Source: Thiolinea disciformis DSM 14473 (lineage in GTDB: Bacteria; Pseudomonadota; Gammaproteobacteria; Thiotrichales; Thiotrichaceae). From it: DNA of 64,000 nt. The notes below the pieces were generated by a model. It searched no databases. It was not told the DNA's origin and was given only the letters and a program-made list of their open reading frames with translations. Position numbers and translations under genes: made by a program. The DNA lies in assembly GCF_000371925.1 (NCBI RefSeq), contig NZ_AQVE01000002.1, forward strand, positions 1 through 64,000, written 5' to 3'. Shown here in pieces: positions 8,343 to 17,416 of this stretch. Numbering within the stretch: the first letter of the stretch is position 1; the number at the start of each line of letters is the position of its first letter.

Positions 8343-9226
8343 AGCTCACGTACGACGCGAAAACCAAGATTGACATCTAATTCATCCCAATAGCGTTTTT
8401 TGCGTGCAGCACTGCGCGCTAATACGGCTGGGTCAAACCACGATCCCCCTTTAGTCACGTACCAATGTGGATCGGTATTGCTGGTCGGGCTACCGTCGCG
8501 ATTAGCGCCTAAATGTGAACTGCTCCAATGCGTATTAGTAAACTCCCATACATTGCCGTGCATATCAAAGAGCCCCCATACATTAGCGGCGCGTAGGCCT
8601 ACTTCACTAGCTTGTACACTTGGTATACAACGTGGCCAGTACCAGCGCTTTTTTTCTAAGGCTTCTTGATAAGGGTAGGCTGGATTAAATTGCACTTCTT
8701 TACAGGAGACCGTATGCCCAAAACTAAATGGGGTAGAGCTTCCAGCACGTGCCGCATATTCCCATTCTGCTTCAGTGGGTAAGCGATAGCGTTGGCCGGT
8801 TTCCTCATTAAGCCATGCTAAATAAAGTTTAATATCCTCTAAACGCACATTAATCACGGGATAACGTCCGCGACTCCAAATTAACTCAGGGCGCAATTGC
8901 CATTCAGTCGCGGTGCGGAAGCGCTCAAATTCTTCAGCGGTCACGGGATAGCATCCGATAGCAAATGCTTGGGCTAATGTGACAGTGTGTTGCGGATATT
9001 CTTCGCGGCGATGCCCAAATTCTTGTGCTGTTGATCCCATGCTAAAACGACCGGCCGGAATCACCGCTAAAGCAGGGCCATAACCACCACTTTTCATCTT
9101 ATCTTGAAAAAAATGGTGAGAACTATAAGAGGTAGCACTATTTTTTTGTAAGTCAAGGAGTTGTGTTTCAGTTAAATCATGTACATAAGCTAGGGATGTA
9201 TCGGGAAGAGCATTGACCGCCAACAT
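8339..9226 (-). CDS. SUMF/formylglycine-generating-enzyme-fold protein lacking the FGE cysteines
   Basis: This protein (295 residues from the ATG at 9226) has the FGE-sulfatase (SUMF1) fold: AVIPAGRFSMGS, EYPQHTVTLAQAFAIGCYPVTAEEFERF, YRLPTEAEWEYAARAG, WGLFDMHGNVWEF and the C-terminal KGGSWFDPAVLARSAARKK...NLGFRVVREL. In true formylglycine-generating enzymes the segment after GGS carries two copper-binding cysteines. Here that region has none, so sulfatase activation is unlikely. More probable roles are those of other SUMF-domain proteins (scaffold, effector or EgtB/PvdO-like). A GTG at 9238 is in frame, but GGAG sits 6 bases before the ATG at 9226. No signal peptide is visible. Confidence 0.8.
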   Translation of the reverse strand: MLAVNALPDTSLAYVHDLTETQLLDLQKNSATSYSSHHFFQDKMKSGGYGPALAVIPAGRFSMGSTAQEFGHRREEYPQHTVTLAQAFAIGCYPVTAEEFERFRTATEWQLRPELIWSRGRYPVINVRLEDIKLYLAWLNEETGQRYRLPTEAEWEYAARAGSSTPFSFGHTVSCKEVQFNPAYPYQEALEKKRWYWPRCIPSVQASEVGLRAANVWGLFDMHGNVWEFTNTHWSSSHLGANRDGSPTSNTDPHWYVTKGGSWFDPAVLARSAARKKRYWDELDVNLGFRVVREL

Positions 9227-9451
9227 GCAGAACTCCACAACGTAAACTTGAAATAAGTAGCTTTTATTAGCTAATGTTAATATTCACAATTTAGCACCCC
9301 TACCCCAGTAGCTCAAGCAGTACCGCATTCAGTAAGGCTTAATTATAATCAAATTATTACATCAGATAATTGGTCATCATTTATATTTATAAATAGACTC
9401 GGTTTTCTGATAGTATTGTTCCATAGTCAAATCATAATTATTAGAAGTACT

Positions 9452-10048
9452 ATGAAAACTCGAATGCTACGTGCTCAGTCTGGTCTAAGTTTGCTTGAAG
9501 TGCTTATTGCCGTTGTTGTGCTCTCTGCCGGTTTATTAGGGCTTGCAGGTTTACAAGTCGCTGGCCTGAAAAGTTCGCAAAATACCACGGCACAACAACA
9601 AGCCACTTTGGCCGTTTACAATTTATTAGAAAAAATGCGTGCCAATCGGCAAGCTGCGATAGCAGGCAGTTATAGTAGCCCTACACCTTATACCGCAGCA
9701 ATGTGTGACAGACCGATTGCAGTAGGTTGCCAATATACAACGTGTACCAGTACGCAAATTGCTCAGCAAGATATCCGCGATATTATGTGTGGTACGAATT
9801 CGACCAGTGGCAGTGGTGGTGCATTGACACAAAATGCCGGAGTCTCACTCCGGATTAGCTGTACCGTGCCAACGGATTGCAGTCAAGGTATCGAGTTCGA
9901 CGTTCAATGGACCGAGCGTAAGCTAGATGAAGTCAAAGGAAGTGTGGCCATAGCCTGTGGTGATGGTTCTCTTAACGCTGCCTGCACTTTTAATGTTAAT
10001 AGAGATAAAAATAATCCGGTTTCCATGCAATTAAGAGCGCGTTTATAG
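9452..10048 (+). CDS. pilV: Type IV pilus minor pilin/modification protein PilV
   Basis: A 198-residue minor prepilin. It has a short basic leader MKTRMLRAQSG and a prepilin-peptidase site G/LSLLEVL with Glu at +5, followed by a hydrophobic helix (VLIAVVVLSAGLLGLAGLQVAGL) and a cysteine-containing C-terminal globular part. The frame is open to a TTG at 9416, but the ATG at 9452 gives the normal leader length. It is the first gene of a pilV-pilW-pilX-pilin-pilY1 operon that forms the pilus tip/priming complex. No fimT or fimU precedes it. Confidence 0.88.
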   Translation: MKTRMLRAQSGLSLLEVLIAVVVLSAGLLGLAGLQVAGLKSSQNTTAQQQATLAVYNLLEKMRANRQAAIAGSYSSPTPYTAAMCDRPIAVGCQYTTCTSTQIAQQDIRDIMCGTNSTSGSGGALTQNAGVSLRISCTVPTDCSQGIEFDVQWTERKLDEVKGSVAIACGDGSLNAACTFNVNRDKNNPVSMQLRARL

Positions 10049-10052
10049 TGCT

Positions 10053-10946
10053 ATGAATACTTACTTTTATAAAAATAATAAAAAGCAAGCAGGACTTTCC
10101 TTAGTAGAACTACTGATCGCAGCCATGTTGGGTGTCTTTGTGATTTCTGGTCTGGGAGCTGTTTATATCAGTAGCAAACAAAGTTATCTGCTCCGTGAGC
10201 AAACCTCTGAGCTAGATGAGAATGCTCGTACGGCTATTCGTGCTTTGCGTGAACATCTCGAGCATGCGGGCTATTCTTCAACCGTAGGGCAGCGTGTTTA
10301 TCCTTATATTTTGCCAACAACAGCCTCGATTCCGAGTACGACGAGTTGTACTAGTTCAGAAACCAGCATCATCAATCCGTCAGTGCTTAAAATTACCGCT
10401 AATGGGGGGGTAGCAAGTCCTGATCAAATTGCGGTGACTTATGTTGCGGATCAGTCATTGAACACTGATTGTACTGGAGGCGCCTTACCCGATGCCTGTA
10501 TGCCACCAGCGATGGAGAAGCGCCAAGCCCAGATGATTTATAGCTCTTTTTATTTAACGAGTTCAAGTGCACAGAAAAATAGCTTAGGTACCAGTATACC
10601 CAGTTTGCAATGTGCGGGGTCGCGTAATGCCACCGCGCAACCAATTGCTCAAGGTATTGAAAATATGAAGATTCTGTATGGGGTTGATCTGACGGTTCCA
10701 GCGGCTAATGAAAGGCGCTTATGGGATGTAGATGCGTATCTAACTGCCGCTCAAGTGACCTCTGCGAATGCTTGGGACAAGGTAGCTGCGATTCAAGTTG
10801 CTTTATTAGTAAGAAGTATTGAGCCTGCCTTCCCCCAAGCACAAAGTGCTAAATACGATTTAATCGGAACCGTTATTAATACGAATGACCGCTATCGGCG
10901 TGCGGTGTATAGCACCACCATTTATTTACGCAATATAGCGCGTTAA
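10053..10946 (+). CDS. pilW: Type IV pilus minor pilin PilW
   Basis: A 297-residue minor prepilin with leader KKQAG/LSLVELLIAAMLG (cleavage after Gly, Glu at +5) and the N-terminal hydrophobic helix. It continues with the PilW-typical SKQSYLLREQTSELDENARTAIRALREHLEHAGY. Like other PilW proteins it is larger than the major pilin. It starts 4 bases after the pilV stop, indicating tight coupling. Confidence 0.88.
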   Translation: MNTYFYKNNKKQAGLSLVELLIAAMLGVFVISGLGAVYISSKQSYLLREQTSELDENARTAIRALREHLEHAGYSSTVGQRVYPYILPTTASIPSTTSCTSSETSIINPSVLKITANGGVASPDQIAVTYVADQSLNTDCTGGALPDACMPPAMEKRQAQMIYSSFYLTSSSAQKNSLGTSIPSLQCAGSRNATAQPIAQGIENMKILYGVDLTVPAANERRLWDVDAYLTAAQVTSANAWDKVAAIQVALLVRSIEPAFPQAQSAKYDLIGTVINTNDRYRRAVYSTTIYLRNIAR

Positions 10947-10963
10947 GGCTAAGAGGTATTGGT

Positions 10964-11488
10964 ATGTACATAACTCAAGCAAGACAACAAGGCGCTGCTT
11001 TATTGTGGGGGATGGTTTTATTATTGGTACTGACAGTAATCGGTGTGGCAGCAGCCCGCATGGGCGTTACCGATACCAAGATTGTAGGCAACGAAATGAG
11101 TGCGATGTTAACGTATCAGGACGCCGAATCTTTGCTAAACCAAATGCGTCCACCCTTGGATCAATTAGCGCCCGAAGCTACCTTATCCTATTTAAAAATG
11201 ACGATAGAAGCCGAAGCGCATAAAAAAGCGTTTGAGGCAAATCAGACAGGGGCAGCTACCAGCGGTCAAATTATAGTGAATTATGGCGAGCGTTTAACGC
11301 AGTGCAATCCACAAGAGGGTTATGCCATGCGGATTGAGATGACACCAGAAGCAGGGGGCTATGAATGTAATAGTTTCATTATTACTGCTAAGAGTCATTT
11401 AGTGGGATCAGGAAATCATAGTACTCATTCGATGGGAGTTATGCATTTTTCGCCAGCACGTAGCCAGACTCTTTCTTCAAGCAAATAG
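10964..11488 (+). CDS. pilX: Type IV pilus minor pilin-like protein PilX
   Basis: A 174-residue protein with the PilX pattern: a short leader ARQQG followed by AALLWGMVLLLVLTVIGVAAARMG, then TDTKIVGNEMSAMLTYQDAESLL. As in other PilX proteins the canonical Glu at +5 is absent and the cleavage-site region is atypical. Its position between pilW and pilY1 matches the standard minor-pilin operon. Confidence 0.8.
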   Translation: MYITQARQQGAALLWGMVLLLVLTVIGVAAARMGVTDTKIVGNEMSAMLTYQDAESLLNQMRPPLDQLAPEATLSYLKMTIEAEAHKKAFEANQTGAATSGQIIVNYGERLTQCNPQEGYAMRIEMTPEAGGYECNSFIITAKSHLVGSGNHSTHSMGVMHFSPARSQTLSSSK

Positions 11489-11506
11489 ACTGAAAGGCAA
11501 ATAACA

Positions 11507-11977
11507 ATGAAAATAAAAAAGCAAAGTGGCTTTTCCTTATTGGAATTAATGATTGTACTAGCCATTATTTCCATACTAGCAGGTGTTGCTTACCCTAGTT
11601 ATACCAACCATGTGCGTAAAGGCAAACGTGCCGATGCTAAAGTGGCCTTACAAAATGCCGCCCAGCAAATGGAGGCGTTTTATATAAGAAATAATTATCG
11701 CTATAGCCCTAAAGCGCTAGATAGTTCATTAGATAGCAATGCAGACACTGGGACGATTAGCTCACCTGAAGGACAGTATACGATTGTGGCTCAGGTTCCT
11801 AGTGGAACGACACCACCAAGAAGCACTTATGTCCTTACTGCAACAGCTAAGCCCAATTCAACGCAAGCTAAAGACAAGGACTGTTATCGATTTCGTCTAG
11901 ATAACACGGGTCAAAAAACCTCTTTAAAGCAGGTCTCCGGCGGAGTAGCCTTTAATCAACCCGACACTTGCTGGTAA
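11507..11977 (+). CDS. pilE: PilE-like type IV minor pilin
   Basis: A 156-residue prepilin with leader MKIKKQSG/FSLLELMIVLAII (Phe at +1 and Glu at +5) and the PilE-type continuation VAYPSYTNHVRKGKRADAKVALQNAAQQMEAFY. It ends in a Cys-bounded loop (Cys near 131 and 155) resembling the D-region of pilins. In many gammaproteobacteria the pilE-like gene comes last, after pilY1; here it precedes pilY1. Confidence 0.85.
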   Translation: MKIKKQSGFSLLELMIVLAIISILAGVAYPSYTNHVRKGKRADAKVALQNAAQQMEAFYIRNNYRYSPKALDSSLDSNADTGTISSPEGQYTIVAQVPSGTTPPRSTYVLTATAKPNSTQAKDKDCYRFRLDNTGQKTSLKQVSGGVAFNQPDTCW

Positions 11978-12028
11978 TCATTTGAACAGTTGGCCTGAGT
12001 GATAGTATAAAAATAAGCGGAAAGAATT

Positions 12029-15000
12029 ATGAAAAATCAGCCGGATGGTTATTTTAATTGGCAAGTTCTGCGGCATGGAGTAGGAATTTTAGTTTGTAGT
12101 TTCTGCTTGGCTTGGACAGCAGCTCAGGCAGATGAGACGGAAATATTTGCTCAAAATGATGCAAGTTCAGTGAATAACAATATTTTATTTCTACTGGATG
12201 TCTCGGGTAGTATGGGAAGCATTGTGCCTGATAGTGAAGGTAAGACCCGACTCAAGGTACTTCAAGAAACCTTTAAGGATGTGATTACCCAAGCACCATC
12301 TAATGTAAATGTAGGGCTTCTGCATTATGCCAATAGTAGCAATGGCTCAGAGTTTTCCGCATATAATTGGAATGCTATTAAAGGTGTTAGTTTTCCAATT
12401 AGTAGTATTAATGCAAATGCGACTTCGATCATCGGTAGTGCAGCCTCCACCGATTATTTGCCAGATCCTCCAGCATCGGGGATTCCGGTCAGAAACTATC
12501 TGAGTAATGTAGTTGACAGTTGGTCTCCGAGCGGTTACACGCCGATTGTTGATGCGTTGTATGAGGCAACGCGTTATTTTCGTGGCGAGGCACCGGTTTG
12601 GGGCGCTTTCGCGCGTAGTAGTGGCGGAAAAGAGTTTGAGAGTTGGCATGCACACCCTTCTACCTATGCAACGGGCGCTTGTTCTCAATACAACTCAGTG
12701 ACTTGTAATAAAGATAATGGTGAGTGCACCACTTATGTGAATGAACAAAAAGCCACCCTCTCTGATTGTCGCACCGAAGAGGTTTCTTGTAATATCCTCA
12801 CAGATTTGCTGAACGGTTGTGCACTGGTGCCCTTTAGCTTTCCGCCTCGGTATACTATGTCGGCCAACACTTGTCAGGCCAATTATTGCGCGGTTCAAGG
12901 TAAAAAGTATTATAAATCGCCCATTAGGTATACCTGCCAAGCCAACTATATTGTTTTGATGTCAGATGGTAAGCCGGAATACCTGAGTACTAGCGCTAAT
13001 CTATCGGCGTCGATAAATACTTACCCTCAATCTGTAGAACCAGGCAATGCCAGTGGTGGCGTAACGCTCACGCCAGCTAGAACGCAAGCGCAATTTCCTT
13101 ATACGATTCCTAAGTTGGTTACTACACCCGCTTTAGATTCAACGGGTATGAGTAGCCCTCTGGTTAAAGCAGATGCCGCGACCATTTGTGTGGATGATCC
13201 CCAAGGTTTTAAAAGTGGTAAATGTGGTGCAGAGTTGACACGTTTTTTGGCAACACGTGATCAAGCGGTCTTAATTCCGGGCACACAAACCGTAAAAACT
13301 TACACTATTGCTTTTGGTTTAGATGACCCTGATGGGATGGCCTATTTAGCCTCATTAGCAACCGTTGAAGGGGGGGCTTATACTGCCAAAAATCGTGACG
13401 GTCTAGCCGATGCGTTTAATAATATTCTCAGTAATATTCAGCAAAGATCTTTGTCTTTTAGTTCCCCCTCTTTCACAGTCGATGAAAATCAGTTCCTATC
13501 GCAAGGCACTGATGTTTATGTCCCCGTATTTGACGCAAGCCGTTCAACCTTGTGGTCTGGCAATTTACGCAAGTACAAAATGGATGCTCAAGGGGTTGTC
13601 GTAGGTAAGCGTCTAAATGGTTCTCCAGGGCCTGCCTTTACGGATAAGGGAACCATTAATCCTGATGTGATGGATTTTTGGTCTAAAGAATTACACGGTA
13701 TTGATGCATCGATAGGCGGTGCCGCGTCTTTATTAAAGCCTGCTGAGCGGACAATATGGACTGACATCAATACGACTTCGGGTAGTGTTGCTTTAGTTAG
13801 GATTCAGAATGCGACCACTAGCATGTTAACGCCTACTAAGCGTGTCACTCGAAATAGCTTATTACCTTGGGATCAAAACCCAAAGAAAAGTTGTTGGGGC
13901 AATTATAAGGATTGCTCCGGTACAGAGCATACGGTTGAAGGTGATCTCGAAACCGGTGCAGGCTGTGTTGATATTGCCCAAGTGACTACTTGTCCAGGTA
14001 TACAACCCACCGAAAGTGAAAGAGAAACCTTAGTTAATTTTGCATTGGGCTATAAGAATGGCAATCCTGATGCAGGCGCACGCTATCACATGGGCGATAC
14101 CCTCAATACTAAACCTGTATCTGTCAATTATGGTAATGGTAAAAACATAGTCTTTCTGGGAACAAACGAGGGTTATTTACATGCGTTTGATGCCAATTCT
14201 GGAAAAGAGCATTGGGCTTATATACCAAGACCACTCTTGAAAAATATTGGCTTTTTTATGAGTAATGATAGTGGTCGTGAACACCTCTATGGTATTGATG
14301 GTGCATTAACCGTGCTGCGAAAAGATAAAAATAATGATGGCATTATTCGCCGTAGTGACGGAGATAGCGTGTATGTATTTTTCGGTTTGCGTCGAGGTGG
14401 ACGTGATTACTATGCTTTAGATATTACCGAGCCTAATTCTCCGCGCTTACTGTGGTGGAATCACGCTTCGCGTCCAGGCTTTAATACCTTAGGGGAGGCT
14501 TGGTCTAAGCCTACCTTGTCACGTATGCGTGTGCAGAATGGTAATGAACCCCCTGTTGTTAAAGATGTTTTAGTATTTGGTGCTGGTTTTGACCCGAACA
14601 AAGAGGAACAAAGCCCTAAGCGTCCTGAAGATAATTGGGGTAAGGATGTTTATATCGTTTCCTTAGAAACGGGTGAGCTGATCTGGTCATTGCAACAAGG
14701 CTATAATCGCGGTGGCGCTATTAAAGGTGCAAATAAGTTAAAACATAGTATTACCGGTGATATTCGTATTCTAGACATGGATAGTAATGGGTCTTTAGAT
14801 CGCCTTTATTTCGCAGATACCGGAGGCAATGTTTGGCGGGTCGATTTGGATGCAGATATTTATGATTCTGACCCCTCCTATTATGACTACCAAGATGCCT
14901 TGCTAACACAAATTGCTGATTTAGGGGGCGGTAATGGTAACAAAGATCATCGCAAGTTTTACTATGAACCCGATACCGCAATGCGGATGCAAAATGGTAA

Positions 15001-15751
15001 ACCGATTCTAACAATTGCTCTAGGCAGTGGTTACCGTTCGCATCCTTTAGACACTGAAGCGGAGCAAGATCGTTTCTATGTGTTAATCGATCCTAATCCG
15101 TATGGTTTGCCTCCGAATAATTTTAAGCCGATTACTGAAGCGAATTTAATGGATGCGAATACGATTGAGGCTGGGAAAAATATTCTAAATTATATGAGTA
15201 GCGACAAGAATATTTTTGGTTGGTATTTGCCGTTAACACTGGAGGGGGAAAAGGTTTTATCGTCGGCCTTTACCTTTTTAGATAAAGTTATGTTTACAAG
15301 TTTTTCTGTGGTAGATGAAGCCGGTAAGCGTAGTGTGCCTGCGCCTTGTGAGCCCGGTAAAAATACCTCCAGAGCTTATATATTAGATCTATTAAGCGGT
15401 CGTGGTGTATTGGATTTAGATGGTGCAAAAGATAGTAATGGTCAAAAAGCACCTGATAGATTTAAAGTGGTAGGTGCCTATGAACTGATGGAAGCTCCCC
15501 AATTAGTGTTTGGTTCTATTTATAATACTAAGGATGGCTCAGCTTGCACGGGTGCTGGCCAAGATTGTAAGCAGAATATTCAAATCCAAATTGGTAAATA
15601 TAAATTGCCTTTGATGGACGTCAAGACAGTTGATGCTATAAATAGTACACAAGATTATAACCAAATGATTGATGTGACACGTTTATTGCCACGTTTATAT
15701 TGGTTAGATAATAGTGTTACAGGTGGTAAGGGAGCAGCGACCGCTCCTTAA
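12029..15751 (+). CDS. pilY1: PilY1 type IV pilus tip adhesin / assembly factor
   Basis: A 1240-residue exported protein. It has a signal peptide (~1-34, ending AQA). An N-terminal von Willebrand factor A domain carries the MIDAS motif DVSGS at 57-61, and a cysteine-rich region follows (~210-300). The C-terminal half is a PilY1 beta-propeller (from ~690: VFLGTNEGYLHAFDANSGKEHWAYIPRPLL; LRRGGRDYYALDIT). The calcium-binding loop DMDSNGSLD lies at ~916-924. PilY1 sits at the pilus tip with the minor pilins and acts in adhesion, priming and often surface sensing. RBS GGAAAG lies before the ATG. It is the last and longest gene of the pil operon and is followed by a strong terminator. Confidence 0.93.
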   Translation: MKNQPDGYFNWQVLRHGVGILVCSFCLAWTAAQADETEIFAQNDASSVNNNILFLLDVSGSMGSIVPDSEGKTRLKVLQETFKDVITQAPSNVNVGLLHYANSSNGSEFSAYNWNAIKGVSFPISSINANATSIIGSAASTDYLPDPPASGIPVRNYLSNVVDSWSPSGYTPIVDALYEATRYFRGEAPVWGAFARSSGGKEFESWHAHPSTYATGACSQYNSVTCNKDNGECTTYVNEQKATLSDCRTEEVSCNILTDLLNGCALVPFSFPPRYTMSANTCQANYCAVQGKKYYKSPIRYTCQANYIVLMSDGKPEYLSTSANLSASINTYPQSVEPGNASGGVTLTPARTQAQFPYTIPKLVTTPALDSTGMSSPLVKADAATICVDDPQGFKSGKCGAELTRFLATRDQAVLIPGTQTVKTYTIAFGLDDPDGMAYLASLATVEGGAYTAKNRDGLADAFNNILSNIQQRSLSFSSPSFTVDENQFLSQGTDVYVPVFDASRSTLWSGNLRKYKMDAQGVVVGKRLNGSPGPAFTDKGTINPDVMDFWSKELHGIDASIGGAASLLKPAERTIWTDINTTSGSVALVRIQNATTSMLTPTKRVTRNSLLPWDQNPKKSCWGNYKDCSGTEHTVEGDLETGAGCVDIAQVTTCPGIQPTESERETLVNFALGYKNGNPDAGARYHMGDTLNTKPVSVNYGNGKNIVFLGTNEGYLHAFDANSGKEHWAYIPRPLLKNIGFFMSNDSGREHLYGIDGALTVLRKDKNNDGIIRRSDGDSVYVFFGLRRGGRDYYALDITEPNSPRLLWWNHASRPGFNTLGEAWSKPTLSRMRVQNGNEPPVVKDVLVFGAGFDPNKEEQSPKRPEDNWGKDVYIVSLETGELIWSLQQGYNRGGAIKGANKLKHSITGDIRILDMDSNGSLDRLYFADTGGNVWRVDLDADIYDSDPSYYDYQDALLTQIADLGGGNGNKDHRKFYYEPDTAMRMQNGKPILTIALGSGYRSHPLDTEAEQDRFYVLIDPNPYGLPPNNFKPITEANLMDANTIEAGKNILNYMSSDKNIFGWYLPLTLEGEKVLSSAFTFLDKVMFTSFSVVDEAGKRSVPAPCEPGKNTSRAYILDLLSGRGVLDLDGAKDSNGQKAPDRFKVVGAYELMEAPQLVFGSIYNTKDGSACTGAGQDCKQNIQIQIGKYKLPLMDVKTVDAINSTQDYNQMIDVTRLLPRLYWLDNSVTGGKGAATAP

Positions 15752-15773
15752 GTTACCGATCCTGACTGAGCTA

Positions 15774-15807
15774 GGCTTTTGTTGCGCAAGTGGCAAAAGC
15801 CTTTTTT
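15774..15807 (+). terminator. Rho-independent terminator after pilY1
   Basis: A perfect 8-bp stem GGCTTTTG (15774-15781) / CAAAAGCC (15794-15801), with a loop that itself contains the palindrome TTGCGCAA, is followed by TTTTTTATTT. Confidence 0.88.
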
Positions 15808-15813
15808 ATTTGT

Positions 15814-16260
15814 TTACCGCTCAGCTTTAATAATTCTTGTGCGCGATAAACGATCATGCCAAGTCAGTTTCTCGGGATCGAAAATCGCAATCCAAAACCC
15901 TGTCCCCAAGGCTAGCCAGCTAAGTAACGACCATGCATAGCGCATAAAAGCCTTTTGCCAATCTAAGGGGCGCCCATCATTATCCACCACACGTAGTTTC
16001 CAAGCCCGTAAGCCTAAGGTCTGGCCACCATGTGTCCAAAACCAGCCAAATAAGAAAAAGGCAATGCCAAGCCCTAGTAGAAATAGCATTTTAGCAAGAA
16101 GTGAGCCTGCTGGAATTTCTGGTATGCCAAGCACTTTGCTAAGGATGGTGCCAACGATACCGACTAGCAAAAACGAGCTAATACCGATGAGTAAACCATC
16201 GTAAAACATAGCACCAAGGCGACGTAAAAAACTGGGGGAGTCAAGTGCACTGGGGTTCAT
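15814..16260 (-). CDS. RDD family membrane protein
   Basis: A 148-residue protein of the RDD family. Three hydrophobic helices are visible (LLIGISSFLLVGIVGTIL, LFLLGLGIAFFLFGWFW, and the region around FMRYAWSLLSWLALGTGFWIAIF). Family residues include RRLGAMFYDGLL at the N-terminus and GGQTLGLRAWKLRVVD in the centre. The molecular role of the family is not settled (some members act in ion transport). It is a single gene convergent with pilY1. Confidence 0.85.
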   Translation of the reverse strand: MNPSALDSPSFLRRLGAMFYDGLLIGISSFLLVGIVGTILSKVLGIPEIPAGSLLAKMLFLLGLGIAFFLFGWFWTHGGQTLGLRAWKLRVVDNDGRPLDWQKAFMRYAWSLLSWLALGTGFWIAIFDPEKLTWHDRLSRTRIIKAER

Positions 16261-16609
16261 AGCCTATCCTAATTCAGCAAGCGCCAACACTTTAACGGCT
16301 TAGACTTTGATACGCAAACCAAAATTACACGAACAAAGTATTGAAAAATCGCTAATATAGTGTAGCGTGCACGTAATCAGTGCATAGCACACTCTGCTGG
16401 AGGAGTTATCTTATGTTAGGGCTCATTCGTAAGCTTGTAGTCTTTTACTGTTTTTCAAACCACCATTTCGTATTAAATTTTGTCTAGTCCCTACATCATG
16501 GCTGACATCTCATGCTTAAGTCGAGTATAACTAGCAGTCATTTTTCAAAGCGATTTGATCTCTTTCTCTTCTCCCTTAGGTTTTTAAGCCGTTTGTAAAG
16601 GTCTTACAA
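16261..16609. other. Intergenic region ahead of the ABC importer operon
   Basis: This 349-base gap separates the divergent RDD gene and the ABC importer. It holds a 24-codon reading frame with a strong ribosome binding site (annotated separately). I see no convincing -35/-10 pair, no tRNA and no clear terminator hairpin. Confidence 0.5.
16413..16487 (+). CDS. Possible 24-residue leader peptide upstream of ABC importer
   Basis: A short frame begins at the ATG at 16413, 7 bases after a near-perfect Shine-Dalgarno GGAGGAG (16399-16405), and ends at TAG 16485-16487. The peptide begins MLGLIRKLVVFYCF and is hydrophobic and aromatic, with three Leu, four Val and two Ile codons. It lies 122 bases before the first gene of a branched-chain amino acid-type importer, so a leader/attenuator role is conceivable. 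I found no terminator/antiterminator pair to support attenuation. It may be a chance ORF. Confidence 0.3.
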   Translation: MLGLIRKLVVFYCFSNHHFVLNFV

Positions 16610-17416
16610 ATGATTGAAATTAAAGCTGTGTCAAAACATTTTGGTGGCCTTAAGGCGGTTGATAATGTCACCTTGACTATTAATAAAGGTTCGATAACAG
16701 GTTTGGTTGGCCCGAATGGGGCTGGTAAATCGACCTTGTTTAACTTGATTGCGGGCTTGTATCCGCCTAGCTCAGGGCAGATTGTGCTAGATGGTGAAAA
16801 TGTCACAGGTATGCAGCCTTATCAGCTATTCGCCAAAGGACTACTACGCACTTTTCAGATTGCACACGAATTTTCCAGTATGACTGTACTGGAGAATTTG
16901 ATGATGGTGCCGGATCGTCAATTGGGTGAGAGCCTTATTAATACTTGGTTACACCGTTCTAAAGTGCGCGCCCAAGAGGAGCAGGTGCGTGCTAAAGCGG
17001 AAGAAGTGATTAAGTTTTTAAAAATTTCGCATGTACAGTATGAGCGTGCGGGTAATTTATCAGGTGGACAGAAAAAGCTATTGGAATTAGGTCGTACCAT
17101 GATGGTAGATGCCAAAGTGGTGTTATTGGATGAGGTCGGTGCTGGTGTTAATCGTACTTTGTTGGGCGAAATTGGTGATGCGATTTTGCGCTTGAATCAA
17201 GAGCGCGGTTATACGTTTTGTATGATAGAACACGATATCGATTTTATTGCGCGTTTGTGTAATCCAGTCGTGGTCTTGGCCGAGGGCAAACTATTAATGC
17301 AAGGTACGGCTGAGCAGATGCGCAACGATGAGCGCGTAATTGAGGCTTATTTAGGCCGTGGTCTAAAAAATCGCGCTACTATCGGGACAGGCGTGACAGC
17401 GGGGGCAAAAGCATGA
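16610..17416 (+). CDS. livG: Branched-chain amino acid-type ABC transporter ATP-binding protein (LivG-like)
   Basis: A 268-residue ABC ATPase with Walker A GPNGAGKST at 34-42, Q-loop region LLRTFQIAHEFSSMTVLENLMM, signature LSGGQKKLLELGR, Walker B VVLLDEVGAGVN and H-loop IEHDIDFI. The long insertion between Walker A and the signature and the LRTFQ sequence are typical of LivG. It pairs with LivF to energise import through LivH/LivM. The stop overlaps livF by 4 bases. The actual substrate (branched-chain or other amino acids, urea/amide) cannot be fixed from sequence. Confidence 0.9.
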   Translation: MIEIKAVSKHFGGLKAVDNVTLTINKGSITGLVGPNGAGKSTLFNLIAGLYPPSSGQIVLDGENVTGMQPYQLFAKGLLRTFQIAHEFSSMTVLENLMMVPDRQLGESLINTWLHRSKVRAQEEQVRAKAEEVIKFLKISHVQYERAGNLSGGQKKLLELGRTMMVDAKVVLLDEVGAGVNRTLLGEIGDAILRLNQERGYTFCMIEHDIDFIARLCNPVVVLAEGKLLMQGTAEQMRNDERVIEAYLGRGLKNRATIGTGVTAGAKA

